The notes: generated by a model not told the origin, from the sequence alone. 64,000 bases of DNA from Acanthosepion esculentum (GCA_964036315.1 OZ038482.1:14517434-14581433), one strand, 5' to 3'; numbered from the stretch's first letter, positions 1-9,895 are shown. Numbers and translations are program-made.

Positions 1-410
1 CGATTTTAAAGCTGGACTCAATTTGTTAATGAAACGATGGATAAAGGTGTACACAGATTAGAATTGCTGTTAGAAACAAAATTAAATGGCAAGTATTTGA
101 GGGCACCAATCAATAAACGTGCACTTCTTCAGCGGCAGTCATATGCGTGTCTTTCTTAAACTCGTCATAAATAGAGAAAAGGGACAGGGAAATTAGTTTT
201 GGTCAAATTTGGTGCCTCGGAGCTAAAAGTAAACGTAATCAGATTATAGACACCTAGAAAATTTGAAGGAAGACGATTGATCAGCATTAAGATATTGAGT
301 TGCAAGCGAATGTCGTCGTTTTACAAACATCAGTGACTAAATACCAATTCTGGCAAAATCGAATCGGATAAGTATTAACTGTGTGGGAAGAAGATATATT
401 TTATTTAATC
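1..410. other. Unrecognised sequence at window edge
   Basis: I see no coding frame, tRNA or known repeat here. The last part runs into the first copy of the 356-bp tandem repeat. Confidence 0.4.
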
Positions 411-616
411 ATTTCACGCCAAGCAAGGTGAGAGTGCCGTAGCACCCAAGGGGTTACAGAGAGTGAGAGCAAGAGTAAAGAGGGGTGTTTGAGGAAAGGA
501 TATAGAGAAGGACGGGGATCAGGATCAAGGCATCAGAAGATGTCGATTGATATTACATTTGAATATTTGAAGATTATAGCTATCAGGGAAGCAAGTAGGA
601 GGAAGGGAGTTCCCAT

Positions 617-690
617 CTCTGTCCCATAATGATTGTTCCATTTTTGCACAAATTTCATAGGCTCAATGGAACAATCATTATGGGACAGAG
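617..690. repeat. Perfect 26-bp hairpin, copy 1
   Basis: Arms at 617-642 and 665-690 are exact reverse complements of 26 bp around a 22-base loop. The arm begins ctctgtcccataatg. The hairpin sits inside the 356-bp unit. Confidence 0.9.
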
Positions 691-972
691 GTAGAATAAT
701 ATAGAAGAATGGCTGGTTTAATAATCAGATTAAATTGAATGAAGAGAGGAAACATTTTTTTAAGCATTTCACCCCAAACAAGTCGGGTGTGCCACTAGCA
801 CCCAAGGGGTTACAGAGAGTGAGAGCAAGAGTAAAGAGGGGTGTTTGAGGAAAGGATATAGAGAAGGACGGGGATCAGGATCAAGGCATCAGAAGATGTC
901 GATTGATATTACACTTGAATATTTGAAGATTATAGCTATCAGGGAAGCAAGTAGGAGGAAGGGAGTTCCCAT

Positions 973-1046
973 CTCTGTCCCATAATGATTGTTCCATTTT
1001 TGCACAAATTTCATAGGCTCAATGGAACAATCATTATGGGACAGAG
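973..1046. repeat. Perfect 26-bp hairpin, copy 2
   Basis: Same hairpin as at 617-690, exactly 356 bp downstream, arms 973-998 and 1021-1046. Both arms are unchanged. Confidence 0.9.
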
Positions 1047-1469
1047 GTAGAATAATATAGAAGAATGACTGGTTTAATAATCAGATTAAATTGAATGAAG
1101 AGAGGAAACATTTTTTTAAGCATTTCACCCCAAGCAAGTCGGGTGTGCCACTAGCACACAAGGGAGTTACAGAGAGTGAGAGCAAGAGTAAAGAGGGGTG
1201 TTTGAGGAAAGGATATAGAGAAGGATGGGGAACAAGATCAAGGCATCAGAAGATGTCGATTGATATTACATTTGAATATTTGGAGATTACAGCTATCAGG
1301 GAAGCAACTAAAAAGAGGGGAGGTCCACAGTCATGAAGTGCAAGATAAGAAGCTGTTGTAGTAGAAGTGTTTACATTTAAATGCAGTGAAAGAAGATATA
1401 TTTTTAAGCATTTCACCCGAAGCAATTGTCTTGATAAGTATATTGTAATATAGTGATAATGATAATAAG

Positions 1470-1967
1470 TGTTATGGTCCAAGGTTAGGACGAAGGAAGA
1501 ACAACACGAACACAAGAGTAGAAATAACGAAGATATATTACACGGAATAATAATACAAGATGTGGAAGGTGTTAGTATGACTGTCAGTCTGGTTTGGAGT
1601 GAACTACTATTGGCTCGACTCGAATCTATCTCGACTCATTCCGATATTTAACAGTCCCCCCACAATGAAAGTATGTCGCACAAGGCCAAGTTTAACGTGG
1701 GTTTCTCCAAGCCCGTAAGCTCGGCCAAAAATACTCACTTAAGAACCTGTATAAATGGGTTCAGGGCTTGTCTACCATCCCGGAAGAAACTTTGCCTTTC
1801 GGCAAATCCTCATCCCGGTTCCTCTCTGCCAAAGCAGAGAGTTCGACAGGAGTTGCGCAGAGTCTGAGACTGCGTCTCAACTCGTTCCATACGTTTCTCT
1901 TGAGAGGCACACTCTTTATTGGGTCAGGAAGAGTTCAGTGTGTCGTTATAGGTAAGATCCCATAACA
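1470..1967 (+). mobile_element. LTR A, full-length (498 bp), of a miniature LTR element
   Basis: The repeat starts TGTTATGGTCC and ends GATCCCATAACA, so it has TG...CA ends within short inverted termini, as LTRs do. Its two ends recur in the shorter copy at 2037-2273. The middle, about 1642-1885, is absent from that copy. The ends also resemble the reverse complement of the LTR at 14821-15294: both have GGAAGA-TTCA near the end and terminate CCAYAACA. The flanking bases ATAAG (left) and ATAGT (right of 2273) do not form a clean target duplication. Confidence 0.7.
1642..1885 (+). ncRNA. Conserved three-hairpin module inside LTR A
   Basis: This segment matches the reverse complement of about 14890-15145 far better than the LTR flanks match each other. 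Three hairpins keep their order in both. 1743-1762 has stem GAACCTGT/ATGGGTTC. 1791-1806 has TTTGCC/GGCAAA. 1822-1841 has CTCTCTG/CAGAGAG. The other copy differs at several paired positions, yet pairing is kept through U-A, C-G and G-U changes. AGAGTTCGACAG after the third hairpin is identical in both. This looks like selected RNA structure; function is unknown. A packaging, translation or RNA-processing signal of the retroelement is inference. Confidence 0.6.
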
Positions 1968-2036
1968 ATGATGGTCATCGGTTGACAGTGAATGCACACA
2001 GATACATTTAAATACTTGTTCTGGGGTAATGGTTAG
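1968..2036 (+). mobile_element. 69-bp interior between LTR A copies
   Basis: Only 69 bp separate the two LTR copies. There is no coding capacity. A ggggtaatggttag stretch just before the second LTR could be a worn polypurine tract. I cannot identify a primer-binding site with confidence. Confidence 0.45.
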
Positions 2037-2273
2037 TGTTATGGTCCAGGTTAGGACCAAGGAAGAACAACACGAACACAAGTGTAGAAATAACAAAGAT
2101 ATATTACACGGAATAATAATACAAGATGTGGAAGGTGTTAGTATGACTGTCAGTCTGGTTTGGAGTGAACTACTATCAGCTTGACTTGATTCGTCCCTCT
2201 CTCTCTTGAGAGGCGTAGTATACATAGTGTTAGGAAGAGTTCATTCTGTAGTTATAGGTAAGGACCCATAACA
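2037..2273 (+). mobile_element. LTR A, short form lacking the module (237 bp)
   Basis: Starts TGTTATGGTCC and ends GGACCCATAACA. It aligns closely to the first ~150 and last ~75 bp of LTR A, with the hairpin module missing. It is the downstream member of the pair. Confidence 0.7.
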
Positions 2274-2279
2274 ATAGTC

Positions 2280-2580
2280 CAGACATAGCAATCAAAGACC
2301 ACAAAATAGAAAGTGCTTTCATATTAACATGCCAATTCCTGCAGCCTGCAACATAGCTTTTAAGATCTTCAGAAAATCAAAGTACAAAGAACTTAAAATG
2401 GAAATTTGAAGAATAAGACACGTGAAGACAACAATAATTCCAGTTATAGCTGATGCTCTGGCTTTTATTGCAAAAAATTCTGATCAGTCAGTTGGATGGA
2501 TCCCTGGCAGCCAATGTCCTAAGGAAATACAAAAACATTGTTCGTATGAGCACAACTTACACCCAATAAAATTCCTTTAT
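2280..2580 (+). pseudogene. LINE ORF2 C-terminal relic, copy 1
   Basis: Broken frames read like the C-terminal part of a non-LTR retrotransposon ORF2. They include AIKDHK, then IPAACNIAFKIFRKSKYKEL, then TTIIPVIADALAFI and GSQCPKEIQK. The same protein region is repeated, less decayed, at 2915-3310. Several frameshifts and stops make it non-functional. The exact clade (RTE or related) is uncertain. Confidence 0.6.
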
Positions 2581-2914
2581 TAGTAAAATATGTATGTTTT
2601 TGTATGCTTGTTTTTGTTTTTGCACAGTAATATGCAGGGGAAAATATCCTGGTACTATTTCTGATTTTACGTCTCTGATTGTGGCCTTGTTAGGGGCCAA
2701 AAATAAAGACACAAAGATAAGAATTGAGTTAAACAAATATATTAACAGAAACAGTAACACAAACAGATACAAATGAGAGTGTTACAGCAAGAATGTTCAG
2801 CCCGACTGTCACAGCTGACTTCTGAAAACTTCTCTTTCCAAAAGGCAGTACCTGCTCCTATTTATAGCTGGGAGAGTTGATGCATGTGTGGATAAATTAC
2901 CGTAACAGATTGGT
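2581..2914. other. LINE 3' tail and unassigned sequence
   Basis: About 2655-2720 (ttctgattttacgtctctga) resembles the tail after the second LINE copy at 3370-3420, so it is probably 3' UTR of the first copy. The rest is unrecognised. Confidence 0.4.
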
Positions 2915-3450
2915 ACTCAAAAAGAAATGATCATAGAACAGAAATCAATGGAAATAATACTAATAACTTTACAATAGACACAGACAGAACAATCAAAGCT
3001 AATCCCCCAGACATTGTGACCAGAGACTGCAAAAATGAAATGTGCCTTCTTACTGACATGGCAGTCCCTGCAGATTGTAATGCATCTTTGAAGATCTTCA
3101 AAAAAACTATCAAAATACAAGGACCTTGAAACTGAAAACAGAAAAATGTGGCACATGTAGGCATCAACAATTTCAGTTGTTGTTGGAGCCCTCGGATTGA
3201 CTGGAAAAGGTTAAACTCAGTGAAAGGATTTCTGGCAGCACAAGCCTTAAAGAAATCCAAAATTTGTACCCACAAGTACAGCCCACACCTTAAAAATGTC
3301 AAAATATGTGTTAGCTTGAGTTTTGCTTTTTCTTCTTCAAAAACTGCTCAATGGAAAATGTCAAGATGCCATTTCTGACCTTAGGTCTCTGGTTGGGACC
3401 CGGAAAGAAATGAGTAGACACCAGAAATGAAAGGAAATAATAATAATAAT
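2915..3450 (+). pseudogene. LINE ORF2 C-terminal relic, copy 2
   Basis: Frames read DRTIKANPPDIVTRDCKNEM, then CLLTDMAVPADCNASLKIFK, KYKDLETENRKMWH, and after a stop and shift VVVGALGLTGKG and EIQNLYPQVQP. This order is the usual C-terminus of a LINE ORF2 found in many invertebrates. A tail follows to about 3450. It is a 5'-truncated, dead copy. Confidence 0.7.
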
Positions 3451-3639
3451 AATGTTGTTTCTTTTAAAGAATTTATTCTTTGGCCGTCTCCAGGAATGCA
3501 ATCCATATTGAATAGGGTAGACATTTCATTAGATTCTACTTACGAGCACTCAGAATTTGCAGCCCTCAATATTTACACGAAGAATAGAAATACATTGAAA
3601 ACACTTTCAAGCTTTTTTGTACCCTAATTATTTTACATT

Positions 3640-4163
3640 CAATGCAAAACAAAAACCTCACAAAATAATTCAAAATAGAAAAACGGCCTCTCTTGACAAA
3701 TGCAATGAATCAAAAAATATATTGTCCTACCAATTATATCACAACAACAATTGAAAAGAACTGATATTTTAACATGTAATTTGTTACTATTACGTCTAAA
3801 ACAATAAAAGATTTGGTCAATACTAAACAACACAATAATCTAAAACTTGGAGGAATTTACTCTATTGTCTGTAATAATTGTCACAAAAAATACAAAGGAG
3901 AAACCTCAAGGAATCTAAATAAAAGATTATATGAACACAAAAGGGTCACTTTACAAAACAATACATCAAATGCATTGTTTATTCACCATCACAAAACTGA
4001 CCATAATTTTGACATAAAAAAATGCTACTCTGACCAAAGAAGAAAACAGTTCACTAAGACGAAAATATTTAGAGAGTGCTTTGTTCGCAATATCATCCAT
4101 AATAAATTTGCACCTTTCACCATAAATGGCAGATCATCTATTATCACAGTGGGGGATATCTAA
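3640..4163 (+). pseudogene. Penelope-like element, GIY-YIG endonuclease end
   Basis: The open frame from about 3792 to 4163 encodes the C-terminus of a PLE protein. The GIY-YIG nuclease core is visible: LGGIYSIVCNNCHKKYKGET, then RNLNKRLYEHKR. Sequence upstream to about 3640 reads as the preceding linker but has stops. GIY-YIG nicks the target DNA in PLEs. The reverse transcriptase part is missing, so this is a 5'-truncated insertion. A PLE-type tail with a hammerhead-like motif follows at 4888. Confidence 0.75.
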
Positions 4164-4471
4164 TAACAAAGGTGATGGAAACGAAAGAGAAAGAAAAATA
4201 ATCTAAATGAAATCAGCTAAATTATAAATTTAAAAAAAATAAAATTTAAATTACCCAACATCCCTTGTTCATGTGCATGTGTACTCGCACCAAGATAACA
4301 AATATAGTTTGATGAAGTCCTAAATGATGAAAAGCATTGCACAAAATCTTTTTTCCAATTTGTCATATATTTTTTCTACAAATATTGTTCTTGATATATA
4401 AAAATTTATATATATATATATATATCCATACATATATATATATATATGTATATATATATAAAATGAAGAGG

Positions 4472-4511
<40 letters not shown>

Positions 4512-4887
4512 ATGTGTGTGTGTATGTGTACAAATATGTTTACTAATTCTTCGTAGTGAGACAATGTATGTATTGAGGGGGAATATACACACACATATAT
4601 ACACGCATGCTGACAGGAATATGCGAAAATGAAAATAGATCTAAGAACACACAGGGGTCACTAAAACATTAAAAGATAAGATACCGACAACTAATTCATC
4701 ACTTCTCAAACCAACCTTAATTGTTTTATGACCCTTCGTGCAGAACTCTTCACTGCCATTTCAAGAAAGACATTCGGATTACCAACACAAAAACAGAGAA
4801 TGTCTCGTATCAAGAATACTTAACATTGAAAAACATAAAGAAAAAATGAATTATTTTTAATAATATGTGAAAATCTCCACCCTTTAC
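4164..4887 (+). other. PLE 3' untranslated region interrupted by microsatellites
   Basis: Non-coding stretch between the GIY-YIG stop and the hammerhead-like motif. It contains (TA)n at 4402-4460 and (TG)n at 4472-4530. No other feature is visible. Confidence 0.4.
4402..4535. repeat. (TA)n and (TG)n microsatellite
   Basis: TA repeats at 4402-4460 pass into about 30 TG units. On the minus strand it reads as poly-His/Thr, which is not a gene. Confidence 0.95.
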
Positions 4888-4925
4888 CTGAAGACGGTTG
4901 TGAGACCAGAAACACGTGTTGTAAA
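4888..4925 (+). ncRNA. Hammerhead-like core in PLE tail (weak)
   Basis: CTGAAGA (4888-4894) is followed by a short stem-loop with GGTT/GACC arms, then GAAA at 4909-4912 and a self-complementary ACACGTGT. This is the order CUGANGA, stem II, GAAA, short stem III of a hammerhead. No convincing stem I is visible. It lies at the expected place at the 3' end of the PLE fragment. It is probably a relic. Confidence 0.35.
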
Positions 4926-5002
4926 ATTATGAAAAATAAAGGATAATATTTTTTTTTTTTTAAAATCCACATTACAACCCAAAAAGTTTGCGGTACCTCT
5001 TC

Positions 5003-5008
<6 letters not shown>

Positions 5009-5058
<50 letters not shown>
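5009..5058. repeat. (TA)n microsatellite
   Basis: About 25 uninterrupted TA units. Confidence 0.95.
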
Positions 5059-5059
<1 letters not shown>

Positions 5060-5063
<4 letters not shown>

Positions 5064-5290
5064 GAAAGAACAGTAAGATATATAATCCGGTGTTCTTATA
5101 GATATTTTTATTTTTACACAGTAGTGCTCAATGTAAATTTACAGAGCATTAAAATTTGCTTGAGGATGAAATGGAACTAATATCTTTAATTTAATTACAA
5201 AATTAAATTCGAAGCTTTTAGCTTCCATTTTTGAAACATGGTTATTACTGTGTGGCGAAAAAAAACATATTTTAAATCAGTTAATTTATA

Positions 5291-5321
<31 letters not shown>

Positions 5322-5570
5322 TAAAATAATAAGAAAGAACAGTAAGATTTATAATCTGGCATTCTTAGCAATTATTTTTATTTTAAAAAAAAAGTGCTCG
5401 ATACAAACAGTAGAGCATAATATTATAATTATTTTCTTTTTTTAAAATTTGATTCATTGCCACACAAAAGTTTCTATGTTTCAAAACTGAAACTAAAGTT
5501 GTAAATTTAATTATAAAAATTAAACTTAATATCCAGTTCATCAGACCTACAAATTCAAAAACTATGTATA
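5060..5570. repeat. Inverted pair of a dispersed PLE-end repeat
   Basis: 5060-5280 contains gtgctcaatgtaaa, gcttgaggatgaaatgg and gaagcttttagcttcc. 5330-5560 is a related copy that appears in the reverse sense: read on the minus strand it has gtctgatgaactgg and the same poly-A/T spacer. Further copies lie at about 37745-37900 and 63930-64000. The string CTTGAAGATGAAAC at 63930 looks like a decayed hammerhead core. A (TA)n tract at 5290-5315 separates the two. Confidence 0.5.
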
Positions 5571-5580
5571 TATATATATA

Positions 5581-5651
5581 AATATAAAAGTGAACATAGA
5601 AGTCAATACTTAGAGGCGACAGTCTGTTTCATGCTAGTGCAATCGTCAGGC
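5581..5651 (-). ncRNA. Hammerhead ribozyme core, left arm of palindrome
   Basis: Read on the minus strand: CTGACGA (5649-5643), a short stem II, GAAA (5630-5627), minimal stem III CAGACTG, then GTC (5620-5618) and GCC. It forms one arm of a palindrome with 5653-5724. Stem I would need the sequence beyond the centre, which is the other arm, so monomer folding is doubtful. Confidence 0.6.
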
Positions 5652-5652
5652 A

Positions 5653-5724
5653 GCCTGACGATTACACTAGCATGAAACAGACTGTCGCCTCTAAGTGTTG
5701 ACTTCTATGTTCACTTTTATATTT
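5653..5724 (+). ncRNA. Hammerhead ribozyme core, right arm of palindrome
   Basis: CTGACGA at 5655-5661, stem II 5662-5673, GAAA 5674-5677, stem III CAGACTG, GTC ending 5686, then GCC. After it comes the same tail seen at other copies: gactTCTATGTTCACTTTTA, then ctctgatattgagcac. The palindrome centre is near 5652. Confidence 0.6.
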
Positions 5725-5836
5725 ACACACGCTCTATCTCTGATATTGAGCACTTTATCCCATAAATATAGGCACACTTTAAGATTATATTTCTTCATAT
5801 ATCTATATATATAAATATAAAAGTGAACATAGAAGT

Positions 5837-5900
5837 CAACACTTAGAGGCGACAGTCTGTTTCATGCTAGATGCAATCGTCAGGCCAATAAATAGTTTTG
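5837..5900 (-). ncRNA. Hammerhead ribozyme, type I, PLE-type
   Basis: On the minus strand the order is CAAAACT, internal loop, GGC, CTGACGA, TTGCATCTAGCAT, GAAA, CAGACTG, TC, GCC, loop, AGTGTTG. Outer stem I CAAAACT/AGTGTTG pairs at six of seven positions and GGC/GCC at three. Stem III is only three pairs with a three-base loop, as known for hammerheads of Penelope-like elements. Cleavage would follow the C of GTC. Confidence 0.65.
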
Positions 5901-6499
5901 TTACTCTTATGCCAATGTGAGAGATTCAATTGATGAATTCACCAAGATTTTACATTTACAAGAACCAATTATTATTACCAATAATGTCTACGATGAAAAT
6001 GTTACAAAGAAGCACCAAAACAAGAACCACAAAGCCAAATATTGACAGAGACATAGAAGAATGTCTCCAAGATGAAGAAACGTGTTTCTAGCATAATTTC
6101 AGAGTATATTAAAAATTCCTTAAAAATTTATTTTTTTTACACTTGATTTAATCTTAATCTTGTCTGTGGGATATAGGTCATGTGCCACGCCCCATCTTGA
6201 AGAAGTGTCACCTCAAAGTGACACTCATAAGAATTGGCAATAAAAATGCTTCTTCTGTTTAAGGAAAAACAGATTGAGTATAACGTTTGTGTAATGATAT
6301 GCCAATTTCACAGAATGAGTCAGGAAAAAATATGATGCTGTTCGCAAGATTTTAAGCAAGTGCAATAATGACAAGAATATTTTATAAGCAAAATCAAAAT
6401 TCATTGCAAATGGTAACACTGTCTAAAAAAGCAAATTAAGGAATTGGTCAAACAATCAGTTTTAAACACTGACATTTATAGAAGGCATATCAAAGAAGA
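5901..6499. other. Unassigned; possible PLE relic near 6060-6100
   Basis: ctccaagatgaagaaacgtg near 6070 resembles the PLE tail at 4888 in a decayed form. No open frame with recognisable content was found. Confidence 0.3.
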
Positions 6500-6577
6500 A
6501 ATGATGCCATTAATTTAGTCTTTTGCAGACTGAATTCAATAATTCAGTCTGCAAAAGACGAAACTAATGGTATCATT
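6500..6577. repeat. 37-bp foldback hairpin
   Basis: Arms 6500-6536 and 6541-6577 are reverse complements with three mismatches around the 4-base loop caat. It is likely a tiny foldback transposon end or a template-switch product. Confidence 0.85.
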
Positions 6578-7050
6578 AATGATTAATTAAACTAATATTA
6601 TCAATTTTAAGGTGAATCAAATTTAAATACAATTTGTAAGCAAGTTAACTTCTCTATAATGACATATGTTCTGGTTGGATATATGGTCTTAGTTTCTCAG
6701 GCTTCCATTGAAACAGACAGCAATAAACTATCCATGTTTGACTGGCTGGTCCATTTAGAAAGGGTTAAAAATAATTTCTTTTTTACAAATGGTTATCTAA
6801 GATTAAAAAGTTAATTTCAAAACAATTTTTCATCTAGATGCTTTGGATTTGTTTGAAATATTATCTGAGTTCGATAATTCCCCTTTTTCAAGATGCTTCA
6901 CTGAAGTTTCTGACTTTTCAAGAATATATTACTTGTTAAAAAAATGGACAAAAAAGTTTTTAGCTTTTGTAATTTTAATATATTTAGGCTCATTTTCTAC
7001 CAAAAGAGATTTATTTTCTTGAAGAAAATCTGTAAAGTGACAACTTTTTT
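6578..7050. other. No feature recognised
   Basis: AT-rich sequence with no coding or repeat signal that I can support. Confidence 0.4.
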
Positions 7051-7505
7051 TGTCTATATCTCTGAGATGAGGTATTACGATTGCTTGCACTATGTACATT
7101 ATTCAGACTGTTATTCTCATCTTCATTGCCATATTCACAACGTTTCAGCTGTTGTACACTCTGGCCATCTTCAGGTGATTTGAATTTCAAACTAAGCCCT
7201 TTTATTTTGTCCACCAGGGTAGATTGTTTTAGTTCCACATGCCATGCCTCTTCCAGGTACCTCAGATATTTCCCTTTAACTCAACTCTCCAAGTTTTTGG
7301 TTCACCACTACCAATGGATAAAGACATTGGTTAGATCTAGTGACTAGACCCAAAGAGTTGTGAGTTCAATACCTAAAACAGTGGTGAACCAAAAACTTGG
7401 AGAGTTGATTTAAAGGGAAATAACTGAGATAAGAAGCATGGCATGTGGAACTAGAACAATCCACCCTGTTGGACGAAATAAAGGGTTCAGTTCGAAAGTG
7501 ACAAC
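7051..7505. mobile_element. tRNA-SINE family 1, one head between two inverted bodies
   Basis: A minus-strand body and tail (7051-7300) and a plus-strand copy (7310-7505) face each other. Only one tRNA-like head is present: ggataaagacattggttaga to gagttcaatacc, about 7315-7365. The arms include ccaagtttttggttcaccac and its complement gtggtgaaccaaaaacttgg. The 7051 end carries the family tail ending gagatgaggtatta. tRNA-like A and B boxes imply RNA polymerase III transcription. Confidence 0.7.
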
Positions 7506-9047
7506 TTTTTTGTTGATCTGAGTTGACATTAATTTCTCTTAAATTGTGTATCACCGAACTTAAAAAAAGTAATAAATTATTACTTAAATTGGTTATATAT
7601 TTTTGGATCTAAAATAAATTAAACAAATTAATGAAAATTTTTCATATTTAAATGAATTCAACTGAAAGCAAGAGATTTGATGCCTCTCTCTCTTTTTCTC
7701 ATTCTCTGCCATTTTCTTGTCTTGTGCTGTTAATATTTTTTGCTTGTCTCATGCTGCTAATTTTTTTTCTATTTTTGCTTTGTATTGATTTTAATTAGGA
7801 ATTTTTTCTTTTTCTTTTTGTTTCAATTGTATGTGTGCCATGTTTGTAATATGTTAGGCATGTTTGTAATTTTTTTTTATGTTCCAGACCCCTACCCCCA
7901 ATTTCTGCATGTATATACATACATTTATTCTGAAGGATGGTGAAGAAAATGAGATTTTGCCATGCATTTATTATTGCTAATCTCAAAGAGGGCGTTCCCT
8001 TTAAAAAGTCAGAAAAAATCTTAAGCACCACGTAACAATATATTTTAATGCAGCTTATATAACATTTAGGTCTAAATTCATTGCAAAGACATTTTACTAA
8101 AATAAATTTGTATTCTTTTTTGCAACTTGGAAACATTGTTAACTTTAAATTTTCTATTGATGACATTTTCTAAAACTCTTTTAATATTTGAGTTGTTAAT
8201 CCTTATTTAGTTATTTCAAAATAATATTAGTCGAATTGTTCTGATATTTTTCTGTTACTTTCCAAAGTGTCACTGACATTTCCAAAGAATTATGAACAAC
8301 ACCTTAGAACATTTGAAACAAACTTTCTGACAAGTTTACAAACTTGGAAGAAAAAAAGCAATTTCATCTTTACTATACATAGTTGTATCTCTTGTAAATC
8401 AAATTTGCTTACACATTTTGACTTCTACCATATTTTGCTATCTACTTAGGGGAATCAATAAATTCATAGCCTCATGATGAAAAAATAGTATTTATTTTAA
8501 ACATAGTCTTATTCTTTGTCAATGCTCTTAATCCAACATTTCTTCATTAATCATTTAGTTTGAACAGTAAAAATTTCAGATCAAAATGCAGCTAATAATT
8601 GTGTCGAGCCCAGCATCAGATATAATTATAAAATGTTCCAAATCTTTGTGTCTCTTATAAAATCTAGACATCCATCATCATAGCAAAAATGGTGGGAGGA
8701 AGCTTGTGCCTTCTGGCATTTGGGTTTCTTTATGACAAAATACAGCTTCTACTGAAATATCAATGACATTAGTTCTTCCCTAGTTTCATGCATTCCAGCT
8801 TTAAAAATGGGAAAAATCATTGGTGCATTTGCTTTTACAAAGGGAACAAACTCTTACCTTCTTAAATCAACCAGGCTCTTGTTTATTTGCTCGTGTCGAA
8901 TGCAACAAAATTTTCTGTTATGACCAAAAGAAAAAAAAATATTCAGCAAAGTTTTTCACTAAAAAAATCTACTGCAATACATTCTAATGTTTCTGTTATA
9001 TAGTTTGTTTTTTGTCTAAATATTTTTAATAGAAAAAATACAGAAAA
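7506..9047. other. Mostly unassigned; possible mariner relic at 8450-8800
   Basis: About 8452-8800 starts ggaatcaataaattcatagc and, read in reverse, gives weak mariner-like fragments such as KKCWIKSIDK. I cannot define its ends. The rest has no recognisable gene. Confidence 0.25.
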
Positions 9048-9281
9048 ATGCAGGTTCATGCCTTTTCTAAGAATAAAATGAGCACAGTCTCAATCAGGAT
9101 TGACCTTATTGATTCCAATGATGATATTTATGTTAAACAGCAACTTCAGAAAGTAAAACAGATGATACTGACTCTGTGGAGATGTTTACTGTTCAGGATG
9201 ATACAAAGAAAAAACAATAAACCTTCTTCCTTTCTTAGAATTTGTCTCTGCTGGGGTGATTTCTTCCTTTTAGCAAACTGA
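9048..9281 (+). other. Weak coding-like stretch
   Basis: The frame STVSIRIDLIDSNDDIYVKQ continues after a one-base shift as DDTDSVEMFTVQDDTKKKQ and a stop. The composition is less repetitive than its surroundings, so it may be a decayed exon or transposon ORF. I do not recognise it. Confidence 0.2.
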
Positions 9282-9831
9282 CTAGTTAATTTCAAACCAA
9301 CCATGTGCATACTCACACATGAACACACCTACTGCAGCTAAGGATATCAAAGTTTTATTACCTTTTTTAATTATCTGTATACTTGTAGATACAATATATA
9401 AGCAAAATCCCTCCATGTGTTGAATTGATTTCTGTTTAAAATGTTGAATTCCTGATATTTAAAGTCTTCATCCGACTCAGTCATAATAAGTAATAACTGG
9501 TCAGCTAAAAAATGGGGACTCTTATCATCCATTTGTTACAAATCTTTCCAGAAAGAAAAAAAAGAATTGAACAAGATTAAGACTTACTTAAACCACCATG
9601 AAACTACAAGCAGAAAATGAGATCAAAACTTTGTTTGATTAAGAGAAAAACCTGTTTGGCTTAAAGAGTACTTTTTGAAAACCTGTATTTTTCTCAGGTA
9701 CAAATACACAAATGCCCCAAACATAAAACAATTATCTTTTTAAAATTGTCAAGAAAATGCTAATCAAAGCTGGGAAATTACAAGCACTTTTATTATTCAA
9801 GCAAGCAGTAATAAAATTATTATTTCTTATT
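9282..9831. other. No feature recognised
   Basis: No gene, RNA or repeat that I can support. Confidence 0.4.
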
Positions 9832-9836
9832 TTATA

Positions 9837-9881
<45 letters not shown>

Positions 9882-9895
9882 ATAAATATATATAT
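9832..9895. repeat. (TA)n microsatellite
   Basis: TA repeats with a few interruptions. Confidence 0.95.

Larger units (their letters stand above)
411..1410 (+). repeat. 356-bp tandem repeat, about 2.8 copies
   Basis: The landmark string catttcacc recurs at about 411, 766 and 1122, spacing 355-356 bp, and again at about 1410 after a shorter last unit. Units share long identical stretches, for example gagagtgagagcaagagtaa. The third unit diverges after about 1300 and lacks the hairpin of the first two. Open frames crossing it are not conserved between units, so I do not call a gene. Confidence 0.85.
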
